Source of the DNA: Candidatus Protochlamydia phocaeensis
Lineage (GTDB): Bacteria; Chlamydiota; Chlamydiia; Chlamydiales; Parachlamydiaceae
Assembly: GCF_001545115.1 (NCBI RefSeq)
Contig: NZ_FCNU01000028.1
Location: 248,001 to 312,000, forward strand
Direction: 5' to 3'
DNA: 64,000 nucleotides
Shown here: one piece after another, positions 1 through 9,304 of the stretch
Layout of the letters: the number at the start of each line of letters is the position of its first letter
Position numbering within the stretch: position 1 is the stretch's first letter
Translations under genes and position numbers: made by a program
The notes under the pieces: generated by a model
Database searches by the model: none
What the model was told of the DNA's origin: nothing
Seen by the model: the letters and a program-made list of their open reading frames with translations, nothing else

Positions 1-1
1 A

Positions 2-382
2 CTCCAGACAGCTCAAGAAAGCGTCGAACTATTTTTTGATTTCGAGCAAGATTTTAATTATGAAGGCAAAGAGCAACGCGACATTTGTTTTTATTTTGAT
101 TTTCATCCGGATGCCCGCATACAGATTAAAGAGCAAGCTTCTACAACCTTTGAATTGGGACAGCCTATTACCCTGCGTTTGAATGAGCAACAGCTATCTT
201 TAACATTTTCGCTCGTTCAAGGAGAAGGGGATTTTCTAGGTCACCTAGCAAGAGGGAATCGCCCCTCTCAGATCAAATCTAAAGAAGAGAAGTCCTTTCA
301 AACATATGATTGGGTCGTTTTTTTGAGAACAATTAGACGTCATTCCGTTTGCCGTCTTAAAGCAATTCTGCAATTTTCCTAA
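2..382 (+). CDS. C-terminal part of a protein cut by the window start
   Basis: The frame is open from base 2 to the TAA at 380-382, and no start codon with a ribosome site is visible, so the 126 residues shown are the end of a longer protein. An internal TTG at 155 could be mistaken for a start, but the upstream frame has no stop and reads as ordinary protein. The fragment contains beta-rich stretches and the sequence YDWVVFLRTIRR near its end. It faintly recalls the C-terminal beta domain of heparinase II/III-like polysaccharide lyases, but this is only an impression. The next gene starts 14 bases downstream on the same strand, so the two may be cotranscribed. Confidence 0.6.
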   Translation, partial: LQTAQESVELFFDFEQDFNYEGKEQRDICFYFDFHPDARIQIKEQASTTFELGQPITLRLNEQQLSLTFSLVQGEGDFLGHLARGNRPSQIKSKEEKSFQTYDWVVFLRTIRRHSVCRLKAILQFS

Positions 383-396
383 TTTTCGTTTCGGTT

Positions 397-1260
397 ATGC
401 AGCCTAATAAGCAGATATCTTGGCAATTATTAGTGATTTTTCTGCTATTTCTTTCCAGCTGTCAGCCTTGGTCTCGGGAATATAGGGACTTTTATAGCTA
501 TGCGAAGAAAAGCTATGATAGCAGTCCTATTCCCATGCAGGAGAGCGATTTTTTTTTAGTGATCTTGGTCAATGCGCGGCATTTGGATTATACGGATACG
601 CGTTCTTTTTTTAAAACTGTTGCCAAGCATCCTACAGATGGGAGCAAAAGCGGCGATGTTGGCCATGCTTGGATTTATCTTCAAGGCAAGGTTAATGGAA
701 AAGTATGGGTTTTGGAAGGCGGGCATTCGGGGGAAAGGGGAAGGCTTCAGGCTAGATATTTTGATGGGATCATGAATTATAATGATTGGGGATATGCCAA
801 TCCCTCTGATGAGCAAAAACAGTATCCGCGTTATGAACCCAATCCTGTCAAGTATTTATGGGCAACGCTAGAAGACGGGTATTTTGAAAAGGGAGCTGGC
901 GGGCATCGGCCTACTTACGCTGCCAAAGTGGATTTAACCGAGCAGCAATTCTACCGCATTTTGCAGTTTATCCATCCCCGTTATTATCCTTACCGCCAAT
1001 ATGCCCTGACAAACCTGCAATGCTCGTCTTATGCCGCTCAAGTCGCCGTTTTAGCCGATCTCTATGTAGAGTCCGAGGTGTCCATGGCCGTCCAGCCACG
1101 CATTTGGTTCGGCAGAAGATGGGTGCGTTTTTGGACAGACCCTTGCTATTCCGTTATTACTTTTTCCAGTCCGGATGTGTTGGAGAAAAGTTTGATGGAA
1201 GCTGTGCAGGAAGGCCGAGCAGAATATGCGCTAGATTGGTATTTAAAAAAGCGGCTTTGA
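397..1260 (+). CDS. Lipoprotein with a possible permuted papain-like (NlpC/P60-type) fold
   Basis: A 287-residue protein. It begins with a lipoprotein signal: hydrophobic residues 9-19 followed by the lipobox LSSC, with Cys22 as the lipidation site, so it is probably membrane-anchored outside the cytoplasm. Two motifs stand out: GDVGHAW with His90 and NLQCSSYAAQ with Cys209. A His before a Cys that opens a helix is the order seen in circularly permuted NlpC/P60 and related papain-like peptidases. The peptidase role is inference. The gene overlaps the 3' end of the convergent phosphatase gene by 18 bases. I do not recognise an orthologue with known function. Confidence 0.7.
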   Translation: MQPNKQISWQLLVIFLLFLSSCQPWSREYRDFYSYAKKSYDSSPIPMQESDFFLVILVNARHLDYTDTRSFFKTVAKHPTDGSKSGDVGHAWIYLQGKVNGKVWVLEGGHSGERGRLQARYFDGIMNYNDWGYANPSDEQKQYPRYEPNPVKYLWATLEDGYFEKGAGGHRPTYAAKVDLTEQQFYRILQFIHPRYYPYRQYALTNLQCSSYAAQVAVLADLYVESEVSMAVQPRIWFGRRWVRFWTDPCYSVITFSSPDVLEKSLMEAVQEGRAEYALDWYLKKRL

Positions 1261-1875
1261 TAGGACGCCAACTGTTTCTTCTAATGCGAAAAGCTGCTGG
1301 CCTATCTTTAATTTGATATAGCCGCAGTTGGAAATCACCCACTTGTTTTTAGGAATAAAATTTACATGGTCGAGAACAGACCGAATAACCCCTCCATGCG
1401 AGACAACTAAAATCGCTTGGCCTGTATAAGGGTGGACATGAGAAAGCAAATAATTTTTAACCCTGCAAAAAACGGATGACCACGTCTCTACTTCTGGATG
1501 CCAAACGGAATTTAAATATTCTTCCTGTGAAGAGGCTCCTGGACGGGAAATAAAAAATTGCCTCATCAAGTTGTCAACTTCTTTAAAGCTTTTTCCTTCA
1601 AAGGAACCAGCATGCCGCTCTCGCAGCTCGGAGGATTCAAAAAGAGGGATGGGATGCGGATCAATAATGCATTTAGCCGTCTCTTTAGCACGAGATAAAT
1701 CCGAAGAAAAAGCTGCCTTGAAAGAGATATGAGAAAGGACTTGCTTCAAGCTTTGGGCTTGAAGCATTCCTTGCGCATTTAAGGGAATGTCCGTGTGTCC
1801 CTGAAGACGTCCAGCTGCATTCCAATCCGTTTCTCCATGCCGGACAATGTACACCTCGCAAGACTCTTGGCTCAT
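1243..1875 (-). CDS. Histidine phosphatase family protein (phosphoglycerate mutase-like)
   Basis: A 210-residue protein with the family signature VRHGETDWN near the N-terminus, where His13 is the expected phospho-accepting residue. It also has [13 protein letters not shown], a downstream RAKETA segment and a second catalytic motif VVSHGGVIR. This layout matches the cobC/GpmB branch of cytoplasmic phosphatases that act on small phosphoesters; the substrate cannot be read from sequence. Its start codon overlaps the fabI stop codon in an ATGA arrangement, so it is probably translationally coupled to fabI. Its 3' end overlaps the lipoprotein gene on the other strand by 18 bases. Confidence 0.9.
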   Translation of the reverse strand: MSQESCEVYIVRHGETDWNAAGRLQGHTDIPLNAQGMLQAQSLKQVLSHISFKAAFSSDLSRAKETAKCIIDPHPIPLFESSELRERHAGSFEGKSFKEVDNLMRQFFISRPGASSQEEYLNSVWHPEVETWSSVFCRVKNYLLSHVHPYTGQAILVVSHGGVIRSVLDHVNFIPKNKWVISNCGYIKLKIGQQLFALEETVGVLSKPLF

Positions 1876-2789
1876 AAAGCTTCCGCAGCCTTTGGTTTTA
1901 ATGTAGGACTATCTACTCCAACTCCCATGGTATGCAAACCATGGTCTACATAAAGAATGGTCCCTGTGATGGCCGATGCTAAAGGCGAGGACAAGAAAGC
2001 CGCTGCATTGCCCACTTCATTGGCTGCAAGCTCTTCCTGTAAAGGAGCATTTTCTTGCGAATAATGAATCATGTAATCAATAAAACCGATCGCTTTTGCC
2101 GCACGGCTTCTTAAAGGGCCTGCAGAAATTGCATTCACTCGGATATTCCATTTTCTTCCTGCTTCCCAAGCTAGGGTTTGAGTATCGCTTTCAAGAGCCG
2201 CCTTTGCCGAGCTCATTCCTCCGCCATATCCAGGAATCACTCTTTCAGACGCTAAATAAGTCAAAGAAAGCGCAGATCCGTGTGGATTCATAATAGGTCC
2301 TAAATGGGCAAGCAAGCTAACAAAAGAATAAGAAGAAGAACTGAGCGCCGCCAAGTATCCTTTCCGACTTGTTTCTAATAGGGGTTTTTGAACTTCAGGA
2401 GCATTGGCCAAAGAATGAATAAAGATATCAATGTTGCCAAAATCTTGACCAATGGCTTTGCACACCTCGGCAATCGTATAGCCTTCCACATCTTTATAAC
2501 GCTTATTTTCACGGATATCGTCAGGCACATCTTCAGGCTGGTCAAAAGAGGCATCTAATGGATAAACCTTGGCAAATTCCATCAGCGATCCATCCGATAA
2601 ACGCCTTGAAGCATCAAATTTGCCGGTATTAAAACTCGTCGTAAAAATCTTTAAAATGGGAGTCCATGTCCCCACTATGATCTCCGCCCCGGCCTCTGCC
2701 AAAGCTTTTGCAATTGCCCATCCGAATCCTTGATCATCTCCAATTCCAGCTATAAAGGCTCTTTTTCCTTTAAGGTCAATTTGCAACAT
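1872..2789 (-). CDS. fabI: Enoyl-[acyl-carrier-protein] reductase (NADH), FabI
   Basis: A 305-residue short-chain dehydrogenase that carries out the last reduction of each type II fatty acid elongation cycle, turning trans-2-enoyl-ACP into acyl-ACP with NADH. The N-terminal nucleotide loop is [17 protein letters not shown]. The FabI active-site signature is complete: [11 protein letters not shown] followed by the Lys of SSAKAALE. The insert after the second beta strand (about residues 45-100) is typical of chlamydial and plant-type enzymes and makes the protein longer than the roughly 260 residues of E. coli FabI. It is the first gene of a two-gene leftward unit with the histidine phosphatase. 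FabI is the known target of triclosan and diazaborines. Confidence 0.95.
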   Translation of the reverse strand: MLQIDLKGKRAFIAGIGDDQGFGWAIAKALAEAGAEIIVGTWTPILKIFTTSFNTGKFDASRRLSDGSLMEFAKVYPLDASFDQPEDVPDDIRENKRYKDVEGYTIAEVCKAIGQDFGNIDIFIHSLANAPEVQKPLLETSRKGYLAALSSSSYSFVSLLAHLGPIMNPHGSALSLTYLASERVIPGYGGGMSSAKAALESDTQTLAWEAGRKWNIRVNAISAGPLRSRAAKAIGFIDYMIHYSQENAPLQEELAANEVGNAAAFLSSPLASAITGTILYVDHGLHTMGVGVDSPTLKPKAAEAL

Positions 2790-3157
2790 AAGATTACCTA
2801 TATGTAAATTTTGAGAGTCTTATTTTAAATACTCTTTGTTTTCTTGCAAATGATATATATTCAATCAATCTAAAAATACCGAATTTCAGATGTAAATCAG
2901 AAGATATTTAAATTAAAATAATTTAAATTTAATTATTTAATTAATGTTTTAATTAATCTTTAATTTTTGTATAATATATTAAAATTTAATATATTTCACA
3001 AGATTTCATTGAAAGCAATTGATTTTAAGTAAAATGTTGTTGAAATTTTATAGAATATGCTATAATTTTAATAATTTATAATTAATTAATAACCTTGTGC
3101 TAAAAATTTAATTTTAAAGAAGCGGCAGGGTTTCTAAGTTATCAAGTTGGAGTAAAT
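2790..3157. other. AT-rich divergent intergenic region
   Basis: This 368-base region lies between the divergent fabI and Ser/Thr kinase genes. Most of it is runs of A and T with repeated ATTTAA and TTAATT motifs, and I see no open frame or RNA gene. It must hold both promoters. GGAG lies about 8 bases before the kinase ATG and acts as its ribosome site. Confidence 0.6.
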
Positions 3158-5650
3158 ATGCAGTCAAGCCAAAATAGTGCAGTATCTATAGACCCTATAC
3201 AGTGGGCGAATTGGTTGCAGTCCATTGCAAAAAATCCTCAAGGACACGGAAAAATTGCCCGAGAGAATAACCAATATACCTATCTGAGCTCTGAAGAAAT
3301 TAAACGCAGACGTTCTATTGAAGTTGTCAATATCCAATCTATTATGGATATCAGTAGCTCTTTATTGCAAAATCGAGAAGCTGATACGGCTCAGACTTAT
3401 CAAATGTTGCAAGGATTGCGCTATATTCATCAACGACGTGAGAGTAAATATCAAAACATGTTTTTTCTTTTCCGTTGGTTTGCAAAATTGGGGGGAATAG
3501 AAGCCAAGCTAGCAAAAGAGAAGGCCATTATTCTTTCACTGGAAGAATCCGTAAAGTCAAATCTTAGCAAACTAGGAACATTAGATCAGCACCGCGAAAA
3601 TCTTAATGAAGCAATTTTTGAGGGAGCGAAAAACCTTCATTATTTGAAGCAAGTCGTTTCTACAGAAGACACAGATCGCCAAGCGGAAGTGGAAGCTTTA
3701 AAGAAGAAGGTTTATGCTCTGAATCCTCGAGTTCCCACTATTAAAAGCCTTATCAAGGCGTTTGGTCCCGAGGTCATTAAGTCGACTTTACAAGAGACGA
3801 TTGAATTCATTTACGCAGAGAAAGTAGCTCCCGAGCAAAGGGTTAGTTCAGAAGAATTGGCTAGGGATCAAGCGCTTTTTCAGTGCAGTGAATTGGAAGC
3901 CAAAGCCATTTATATCAAGCGTTTAATTAAGCATCAACGTACTGATTTATCGGTGTCTTTTATTTCCGCTATTGAACGGACATGGGAAGAGCTTGTTCAA
4001 ACAGGTCAGCAAAAAGCCGTTGCTATGAATTTGAGTGGCCATCGCGTTCTGTTTATCCCGGGCAAAGACGGAGAAAAAGGCGAAGTATTCATCCATGATA
4101 GATATTTGGCTAAGGGAACGTATAAAGCGGCTTTTGTTGCGACAGAGTTCTTTACAGGTAAGAAAAAAGAGCTGCTCGATCAATACGTGGTGTTATTGCC
4201 GGCTAAACTAGTCGAAGATGAAATTCCAGATGATGCGGCTGATTCTTTTAGAGAAGCCGACAGGTGGACGCGCACAGAAGAGAGAAAGACTGGCAAGAAA
4301 GTCAGGTTTGAAGATTCAACAAGCTCCAGCAGCCAGGAAGAGTACTCAACTCTTTCAAGCGAAGAGGGAACATCCGATACGCGTATTATTGTAGATACGC
4401 AGGAAATCGAAAGACGAGAAAAATTAAAGAAAGAGGGCAAAGGCACAGAGGTTGAAGAGAGCACGGGAACCTCGGACAGTTATAATTCGGACAGTTATTC
4501 TACCGTTAAGATCAATAAAGCGCCTGATGCCACGTCAAAGACTAAAGAAAGCAGCCAAGTAGTCAAAAATGACGCGCCTAAAGAAAACACAGACGCTTCG
4601 GGCACCTATTCTACCTCTGATTTCTCTAAATTGCCAGGGGCTCAAGAGTTGGAAAAAGACGAAGATTATGAGAGCTTGGACTTTGACAATTCGCCAGAAA
4701 TTAACTCAATAAAGGCGAATATACAGCTTAATAACACAATTATTAAGCCTATTACGAAGCAATCAGTAGAGCGATTAGCAACGCAGCCTTCCGAGGATGA
4801 GGAAGATTATAGAAGAGAGGCCGGCTATTGCGTTCGTTTAGGAAATCTGCCAGGTATTTGGCCTACCCATAGAGTGGCGACAGTCCAGGGACAAATTGCC
4901 ATTATTCAAAAAAAGGCAGGTTACCGAGTTGAAGGCTTAAGAAGGGATGCCATCGATCTAGACGATATGGCTCATTTAGCGGAGCAAAACCGTTTATCCG
5001 TTAGAGATCAGATTGCCTTCTTAAATATGATTGAAGATTTCTTGTTAGGGGTAAAGAGTGTGCACGATCAAGGACTCATTCATCGCGATATTAAGCCTAA
5101 GAATATTTTATGCGGTACGGATAAGGCTGGGGTATCTGATTTTGGTTTAGTCTGTCCTTTGACCATTTCAAATGAGAAAGGCGAATCTATTCCAAATCCA
5201 GAAAGATATACTTTCATCGGGACTCCTTTTTATATAGCACCTGAAGTGACCGGCGTCAATAGCGGCGTTAATGGTAAGCCTTATGCTGAAGTCGATCAAA
5301 AAGCGGACATTTGGAGCGTGGGCATCAGTTTGTGGAAAATGCTGACAGGAAAACGCATGGAAGAACATCCTGCGATTGGTTGCTCTCATCCAATGAGGTC
5401 CCTATTCCGCGTTCAAGCGCTCTTAATAGGTCCAGGATTGAGAAAAGACTATGAAAATAAATATCCTGAACCTGAAGATAAAACGGGAATTGCCCATCTA
5501 ATCTGGAGCTGTACCCGCATCGATTCTAAAGAGCGTCCTGATATCCAGACCGTCATTCAACGCTATAGAGCATGGAAAACGGACATAGAGTCGCTTCTAC
5601 AGAAGCCCAAATCGTCAAGAGCGGAAATAGAGGCGAAGTTAAGCGCGTAA
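3158..5650 (+). CDS. Eukaryotic-type Ser/Thr protein kinase with a disordered acidic insert
   Basis: An 830-residue protein with a eukaryotic-like kinase domain. The catalytic loop is HRDIKPKN (His642, Asp644, Asn649), the metal-binding motif is DFG (661-663), and the activation segment ends in APE (694-696), so catalytic residues are intact. The N-lobe appears at about 310-360: a glycine-poor LAKGTYKAA loop and VVLLPAK with Lys350 as the likely ATP-binding lysine. Between this and the next strands (about 550) lies a Ser/Glu/Asp-rich low-complexity stretch (about 375-540), including KVRF at 381-384. Residues 1-300 are helical, with no visible signal peptide or membrane segment. It does not resemble the domain layout of PknD or Pkn1. 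The gene stands alone and ends at a hairpin terminator. A role as host-directed effector is inference. Confidence 0.85.
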   Translation: MQSSQNSAVSIDPIQWANWLQSIAKNPQGHGKIARENNQYTYLSSEEIKRRRSIEVVNIQSIMDISSSLLQNREADTAQTYQMLQGLRYIHQRRESKYQNMFFLFRWFAKLGGIEAKLAKEKAIILSLEESVKSNLSKLGTLDQHRENLNEAIFEGAKNLHYLKQVVSTEDTDRQAEVEALKKKVYALNPRVPTIKSLIKAFGPEVIKSTLQETIEFIYAEKVAPEQRVSSEELARDQALFQCSELEAKAIYIKRLIKHQRTDLSVSFISAIERTWEELVQTGQQKAVAMNLSGHRVLFIPGKDGEKGEVFIHDRYLAKGTYKAAFVATEFFTGKKKELLDQYVVLLPAKLVEDEIPDDAADSFREADRWTRTEERKTGKKVRFEDSTSSSSQEEYSTLSSEEGTSDTRIIVDTQEIERREKLKKEGKGTEVEESTGTSDSYNSDSYSTVKINKAPDATSKTKESSQVVKNDAPKENTDASGTYSTSDFSKLPGAQELEKDEDYESLDFDNSPEINSIKANIQLNNTIIKPITKQSVERLATQPSEDEEDYRREAGYCVRLGNLPGIWPTHRVATVQGQIAIIQKKAGYRVEGLRRDAIDLDDMAHLAEQNRLSVRDQIAFLNMIEDFLLGVKSVHDQGLIHRDIKPKNILCGTDKAGVSDFGLVCPLTISNEKGESIPNPERYTFIGTPFYIAPEVTGVNSGVNGKPYAEVDQKADIWSVGISLWKMLTGKRMEEHPAIGCSHPMRSLFRVQALLIGPGLRKDYENKYPEPEDKTGIAHLIWSCTRIDSKERPDIQTVIQRYRAWKTDIESLLQKPKSSRAEIEAKLSA

Positions 5651-5699
5651 AATCGCTGTTTCCGGCTGTTTGAATCATTCAGGCATAGAAAAAACGAAG

Positions 5700-5729
5700 G
5701 AGGAAATCATTGCATGGTTTCCTCTTTTT
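5700..5729 (+). terminator. Terminator between convergent kinase and chemoreceptor genes
   Basis: A 9-pair stem (5700-5708 with 5716-5724) and a 7-base loop are followed by five T. It overlaps the last codons of the leftward chemoreceptor-like gene. On the other strand the stem is followed by a T-rich tract, so it may stop transcription in both directions. Confidence 0.7.
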
Positions 5730-7899
5730 GTGCTGAATGGCGCAATTGAGGAAGGAACAGGCGCAATTGGTTGGCGGCTAAATTTAACTCTTCAATTGTT
5801 CGATGGAATTGGTGGATGGACTGTGCAATCTGCTGAGCCGTCTGGCTAAGCTGGTTAATAGCTTGGTTGATCTGCTCAGCTCCCGTTGATTGAGCTTGCA
5901 TCCCTTCATTGACAGTTTCAAAACGAGCAATGAAATTCTGGACTTGCTCCATGATCGTTGCCAATTGCCCGCTGACGAGACTGATCTGTTCTACTCCATT
6001 GCGGATTTCTTGCGTAAAATCGTCTACGCTCATGACGCTTGAAGAGACGGCAGTCATAATTTCATTGGCGGTCCTTTCGATATCGAGAGTGGAAACAGCC
6101 GTCTGATCTGCCAAGCGGCGGATCTCTCGGGCAATTACAGCAAAGCTGCGGCCGTATTCTCCGGCCTTCTCTGCCTCGATCGAGGCATTAAGCGATAGCA
6201 GGTTGGTTTGGTCGGCGACCTTAGTGATGGTCGTAATGACGTTTGTGATGTTGCCCGCTTTTTCGTTGAGGACGGCAAGCTTGGTGGCAATATTGCCGGA
6301 TGCATTGACCATCTGCCGCATGATGGCTTCCATGTTCGTTAGGGAGTTTTTGCCTGTGACGGCCAAATGCGAGGTTTGCTCGGCGACTTGGCTAATATCT
6401 TTTAATGTATTGGCGTACTCTTTGGCTGTCGAAGAAATTTCATTGGCAGCGACGGCAATTTCTCTCGTCGTAGCCTCCTGAGCTATAATAATTGTCTCTT
6501 GCTCTTTTGATCCTGCGGCAATTTGATTGGCTGAGTTAGTTAAAGTAAAACCCAGCTCCTCCAGCCGTCCAATAATGACTTCATAAGTTTGAGCCATCTG
6601 ATTAAAAAGATGAGAGACTCTGCTAAATTCCTTTTGTTCCGTGCCCGGATTAAGGCGAATACTTAAATTGCCTGTAGCAAGGTTATGGATCCCTCTTAAC
6701 AATTCGTGAAATTGCAGAATCATGCCTTCCATTCTTTGCTTCAAATGATTGATAGAAACTTCTAGAAAACCAATTTCATCGTGATAGGTGATGGGAAGCC
6801 GCATAGCGGGCTTGCCATCTATTATTTCCGTTATCCGTTGTTTAATCATTTTCAGTCTCCTCGCCGAATGACGGCAAAGCCAAAGGCCAAAAGCGAACGC
6901 GGTTAAGCTAAACATAAGTGTTAGCAGGATTGCCAACCAGAAGCGATTCCGCAGAGTTGTTTGCTGTTCCTTCAATATATGATCGATTTTGTCTGTGATC
7001 AAATCCCCTAATTTTACTCCGGAATTAATGGCCTTATTATCTGTAGCCATTAAATCATCGTTTGAAAGGGGAGAGGGAGGATCATTTACAAGGGTGCGGC
7101 GGAACAGCTGGATCAATTGTTGAATCGATTGTTTATAAATATGAAAAGAGGAAAGAATCTCTTCACCCAAAGAATCCGTCTGCTCCGGAATCGCTAAAGC
7201 GATATTGTCTTTTAAATTATGCAGGTGCAATTCGATGACAGCGAGCCGCGCAAGGAGTTCAGCTTGCATTTTGAGCGTAATTTGCCGGTCAGAAATTGGT
7301 TCTTCGGCATTATAGGTCATTTGATAGAGAAGGGCTTGAAGATGGGGAATGTCAATGAGACTCGACAAAATGAGATGAGTAAAAGAGGGATTGGTATTGG
7401 CTAATAAATCGTATTGGTCTTCTAAAAAATAACAAAGCTTGAGAGTATCTTCTAATAGTTGCTGGTGAAGATGATCGCTTGCTTGGACAGAATCGAAAGA
7501 ATAGATAGTTAACTTCTTCCACTCCTCATAGGCACTTGTCGGCGTGAAAAGAGGAAAGGAAAGCGCTCTTGAAGCAGAGGGGAGAGAAGAAATAGACTGA
7601 AAATACTCGTCGATTTGTTGATGAAGACGACTTAAATCTTCGGAAACATTCAATTGTCCTTTTAAATAGCGACGAGTCAAAGCTTGGTGGCGCGAGAGAC
7701 TGTCGATTAATTTTTTTAAAATCGATTGGTATTGATTCCCTTGAATTTGCAACTCTAAAAGGCTGTTTGCGTCCTGATAGGTTCTAACGGAGAAATAGAA
7801 AAGAGGAAGAAGAGATAAGCTAAAAATGGCCGATAAAATGAGATAGCGTGGTAGGAGGCTAAAATGTTTAAGAAATGTTGTAGATGTCGCATTTTTCAT
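5707..7899 (-). CDS. Methyl-accepting chemotaxis-like transmembrane receptor
   Basis: A 730-residue receptor. A first membrane segment (about residues 12-35) and a second (about 318-340) enclose a helical periplasmic sensor of some 280 residues. A HAMP linker follows (HSARRLKMIKQRITEII onward), with a second HAMP-like stretch near LLRGIHNLATGNLSIRL. The long coiled-coil signalling domain carries the conserved hairpin tip around EKAGEYGRSFAVIAREIRRLADQ (Gly580-Arg584 at the turn). This tip is where CheA and CheW dock in known systems. No C-terminal CheR pentapeptide is seen and no che or flagellar gene is in the window. Its output here is unknown; it may feed the nearby two-component proteins. 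Confidence 0.9.
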   Translation of the reverse strand: MKNATSTTFLKHFSLLPRYLILSAIFSLSLLPLFYFSVRTYQDANSLLELQIQGNQYQSILKKLIDSLSRHQALTRRYLKGQLNVSEDLSRLHQQIDEYFQSISSLPSASRALSFPLFTPTSAYEEWKKLTIYSFDSVQASDHLHQQLLEDTLKLCYFLEDQYDLLANTNPSFTHLILSSLIDIPHLQALLYQMTYNAEEPISDRQITLKMQAELLARLAVIELHLHNLKDNIALAIPEQTDSLGEEILSSFHIYKQSIQQLIQLFRRTLVNDPPSPLSNDDLMATDNKAINSGVKLGDLITDKIDHILKEQQTTLRNRFWLAILLTLMFSLTAFAFGLWLCRHSARRLKMIKQRITEIIDGKPAMRLPITYHDEIGFLEVSINHLKQRMEGMILQFHELLRGIHNLATGNLSIRLNPGTEQKEFSRVSHLFNQMAQTYEVIIGRLEELGFTLTNSANQIAAGSKEQETIIIAQEATTREIAVAANEISSTAKEYANTLKDISQVAEQTSHLAVTGKNSLTNMEAIMRQMVNASGNIATKLAVLNEKAGNITNVITTITKVADQTNLLSLNASIEAEKAGEYGRSFAVIAREIRRLADQTAVSTLDIERTANEIMTAVSSSVMSVDDFTQEIRNGVEQISLVSGQLATIMEQVQNFIARFETVNEGMQAQSTGAEQINQAINQLSQTAQQIAQSIHQFHRTIEELNLAANQLRLFLPQLRHSAQKEETMQ

Positions 7900-8136
7900 A
7901 TTCGAATTAGCAATAAATTTGATTCATCTTATTCATTATTAGAAACGCGAGCTAAATATTCCAAAGCCCTATTGTGTATATATATAAATTTAATAAATAA
8001 TTTTTTAAATAAAAATACACACTCTTAGACTATTTATAAAAAAATATTTCGCAAGATTTATAAAAAAGAAAAGTTTTCACAATGACTTTTTCTTTTCCAT
8101 ACGCTAAAATGCCTTTTTTTTGCTTAAGAGTTACTT

Positions 8137-9084
8137 ATGAAAATGTCTGTTAAAACAATTCTCTTTCGGTTAATTAGCCTTTCTCTTCTCATTGCAGCTT
8201 TATATGGGGCAGGCCGTTTATATTTTCATCTGACAGGAGGCTTTACCTTAGCCAATATTTCTTCTGATTTTTCTTTTAATCCTGAATGGGAAGTGAGGCC
8301 TTTAGCTAAAGAAGAAAAAGAGCGATTAACTCAAGCTTTAGATCAGCCTTATTATTACTTAGGCAAAGGGTGCCAATCTTATGTGTTTTTAAGCAAAGAT
8401 GGCCGTTATGTCATTAAATTTTTTAAGTATCAGCGTTTCCGCATGCAGCCTTGGCTTGTCTATTTCCCTCCCTTGCCAGCCATTGTCAAGTATCGCGAAG
8501 AGAAAATGGAAAAAAAATGGGGGAAATTAGATAGCTTTGTCAAAAGCTGGAAAGTGGCATTTGAAAATTTAAGGGATGAAACAGGCCTTATTTTTGTCCA
8601 TCTCAATAAAACAACCGATCTGCAAAAGCGTCTGACCATTTATGATAAAATAGGTTATTCTCACCAAATCGATTTAGATCAAATGGAATTTTGCATCCAG
8701 AATCGTGCCTATATGCTATGCGATGTATTGCTTGAATTGAAGGAAAAGGGCGACTTGCAAGGGGCTAAGCAGTTGATCAACGATCTGCTTGGTCTAATCT
8801 TGTCAGAGTATCATAGGGGATTAGCAGATAACGACCATGCCCTCATGCAAAATACAGGTGTTGCTCAAGGAAAGCCCATTCACATTGATGTCGGCCAGTT
8901 TGTTCAAAATGAAGCGATCAAGAATCCGACTGTTTATCATCAAGAGCTCTATACTAAAATGTATAAATTTAAGCTGTGGTTGAAAGACTCTTATCCAGAG
9001 TTAGCTGATTTTTTAGAGGAACGGTTGGCTGAGATTATAGGTCCTAGTTATGGAACAATGCAGCCTAAATTCCGGCCAAAATAG
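8137..9084 (+). CDS. Membrane-anchored protein with a kinase-like fold
   Basis: A 315-residue protein. It has an N-terminal hydrophobic anchor (about residues 8-30). A kinase-like pattern follows: YLGKGCQSYVF resembles a nucleotide-binding loop, VIKFFK supplies a candidate ATP-binding Lys94, GLADNDHALMQN (Asp231, Asp233, Asn239) resembles a catalytic loop, and HIDVGQF (Asp251) resembles the metal-binding DFG-type motif. The spacing is closer to small-molecule or aminoglycoside-type kinases than to Ser/Thr kinases. Phosphotransfer activity is inference. It is transcribed divergently from the chemoreceptor gene across a 237-base AT-rich gap. Confidence 0.6.
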   Translation: MKMSVKTILFRLISLSLLIAALYGAGRLYFHLTGGFTLANISSDFSFNPEWEVRPLAKEEKERLTQALDQPYYYLGKGCQSYVFLSKDGRYVIKFFKYQRFRMQPWLVYFPPLPAIVKYREEKMEKKWGKLDSFVKSWKVAFENLRDETGLIFVHLNKTTDLQKRLTIYDKIGYSHQIDLDQMEFCIQNRAYMLCDVLLELKEKGDLQGAKQLINDLLGLILSEYHRGLADNDHALMQNTGVAQGKPIHIDVGQFVQNEAIKNPTVYHQELYTKMYKFKLWLKDSYPELADFLEERLAEIIGPSYGTMQPKFRPK

Positions 9085-9133
9085 GAGAGTGTTTTAACAG
9101 AAGCTCTTTTATGAGCTCCTAAAGCCTAGCAGT

Positions 9134-9250
9134 TTGTTTTTAAGTCGATTTTTAGCTGGCACGTGTCGTTCTATTAAATCCGATTAAAATGGTTTTTACG
9201 CATTGACTATGGGTTTTGGTTGCGCCTCTACCCACTGCTACTGCCCATGC
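9134..9250. repeat. Dispersed intergenic repeat R1, copy 1
   Basis: This stretch shares its core with two other intergenic regions (30609-30699 and 51387-51478): a run ending in a T-rich GGTTTTTACG-type segment, then a GC-richer GGTTGCGCCTC / GCTACT core ending near CCCATGC. The copy ends close to a GAGATTTGAGTTTTAAT string, a form of which also accompanies the copies at 30.6 and 51.5 kb. It lies between convergent genes and encodes nothing obvious. Confidence 0.6.
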
Positions 9251-9304
9251 GCCACTTGCGCGGCTTGTTTGGAATCGCTTATCTATCCCATTGAGATTTG
9301 AGTT

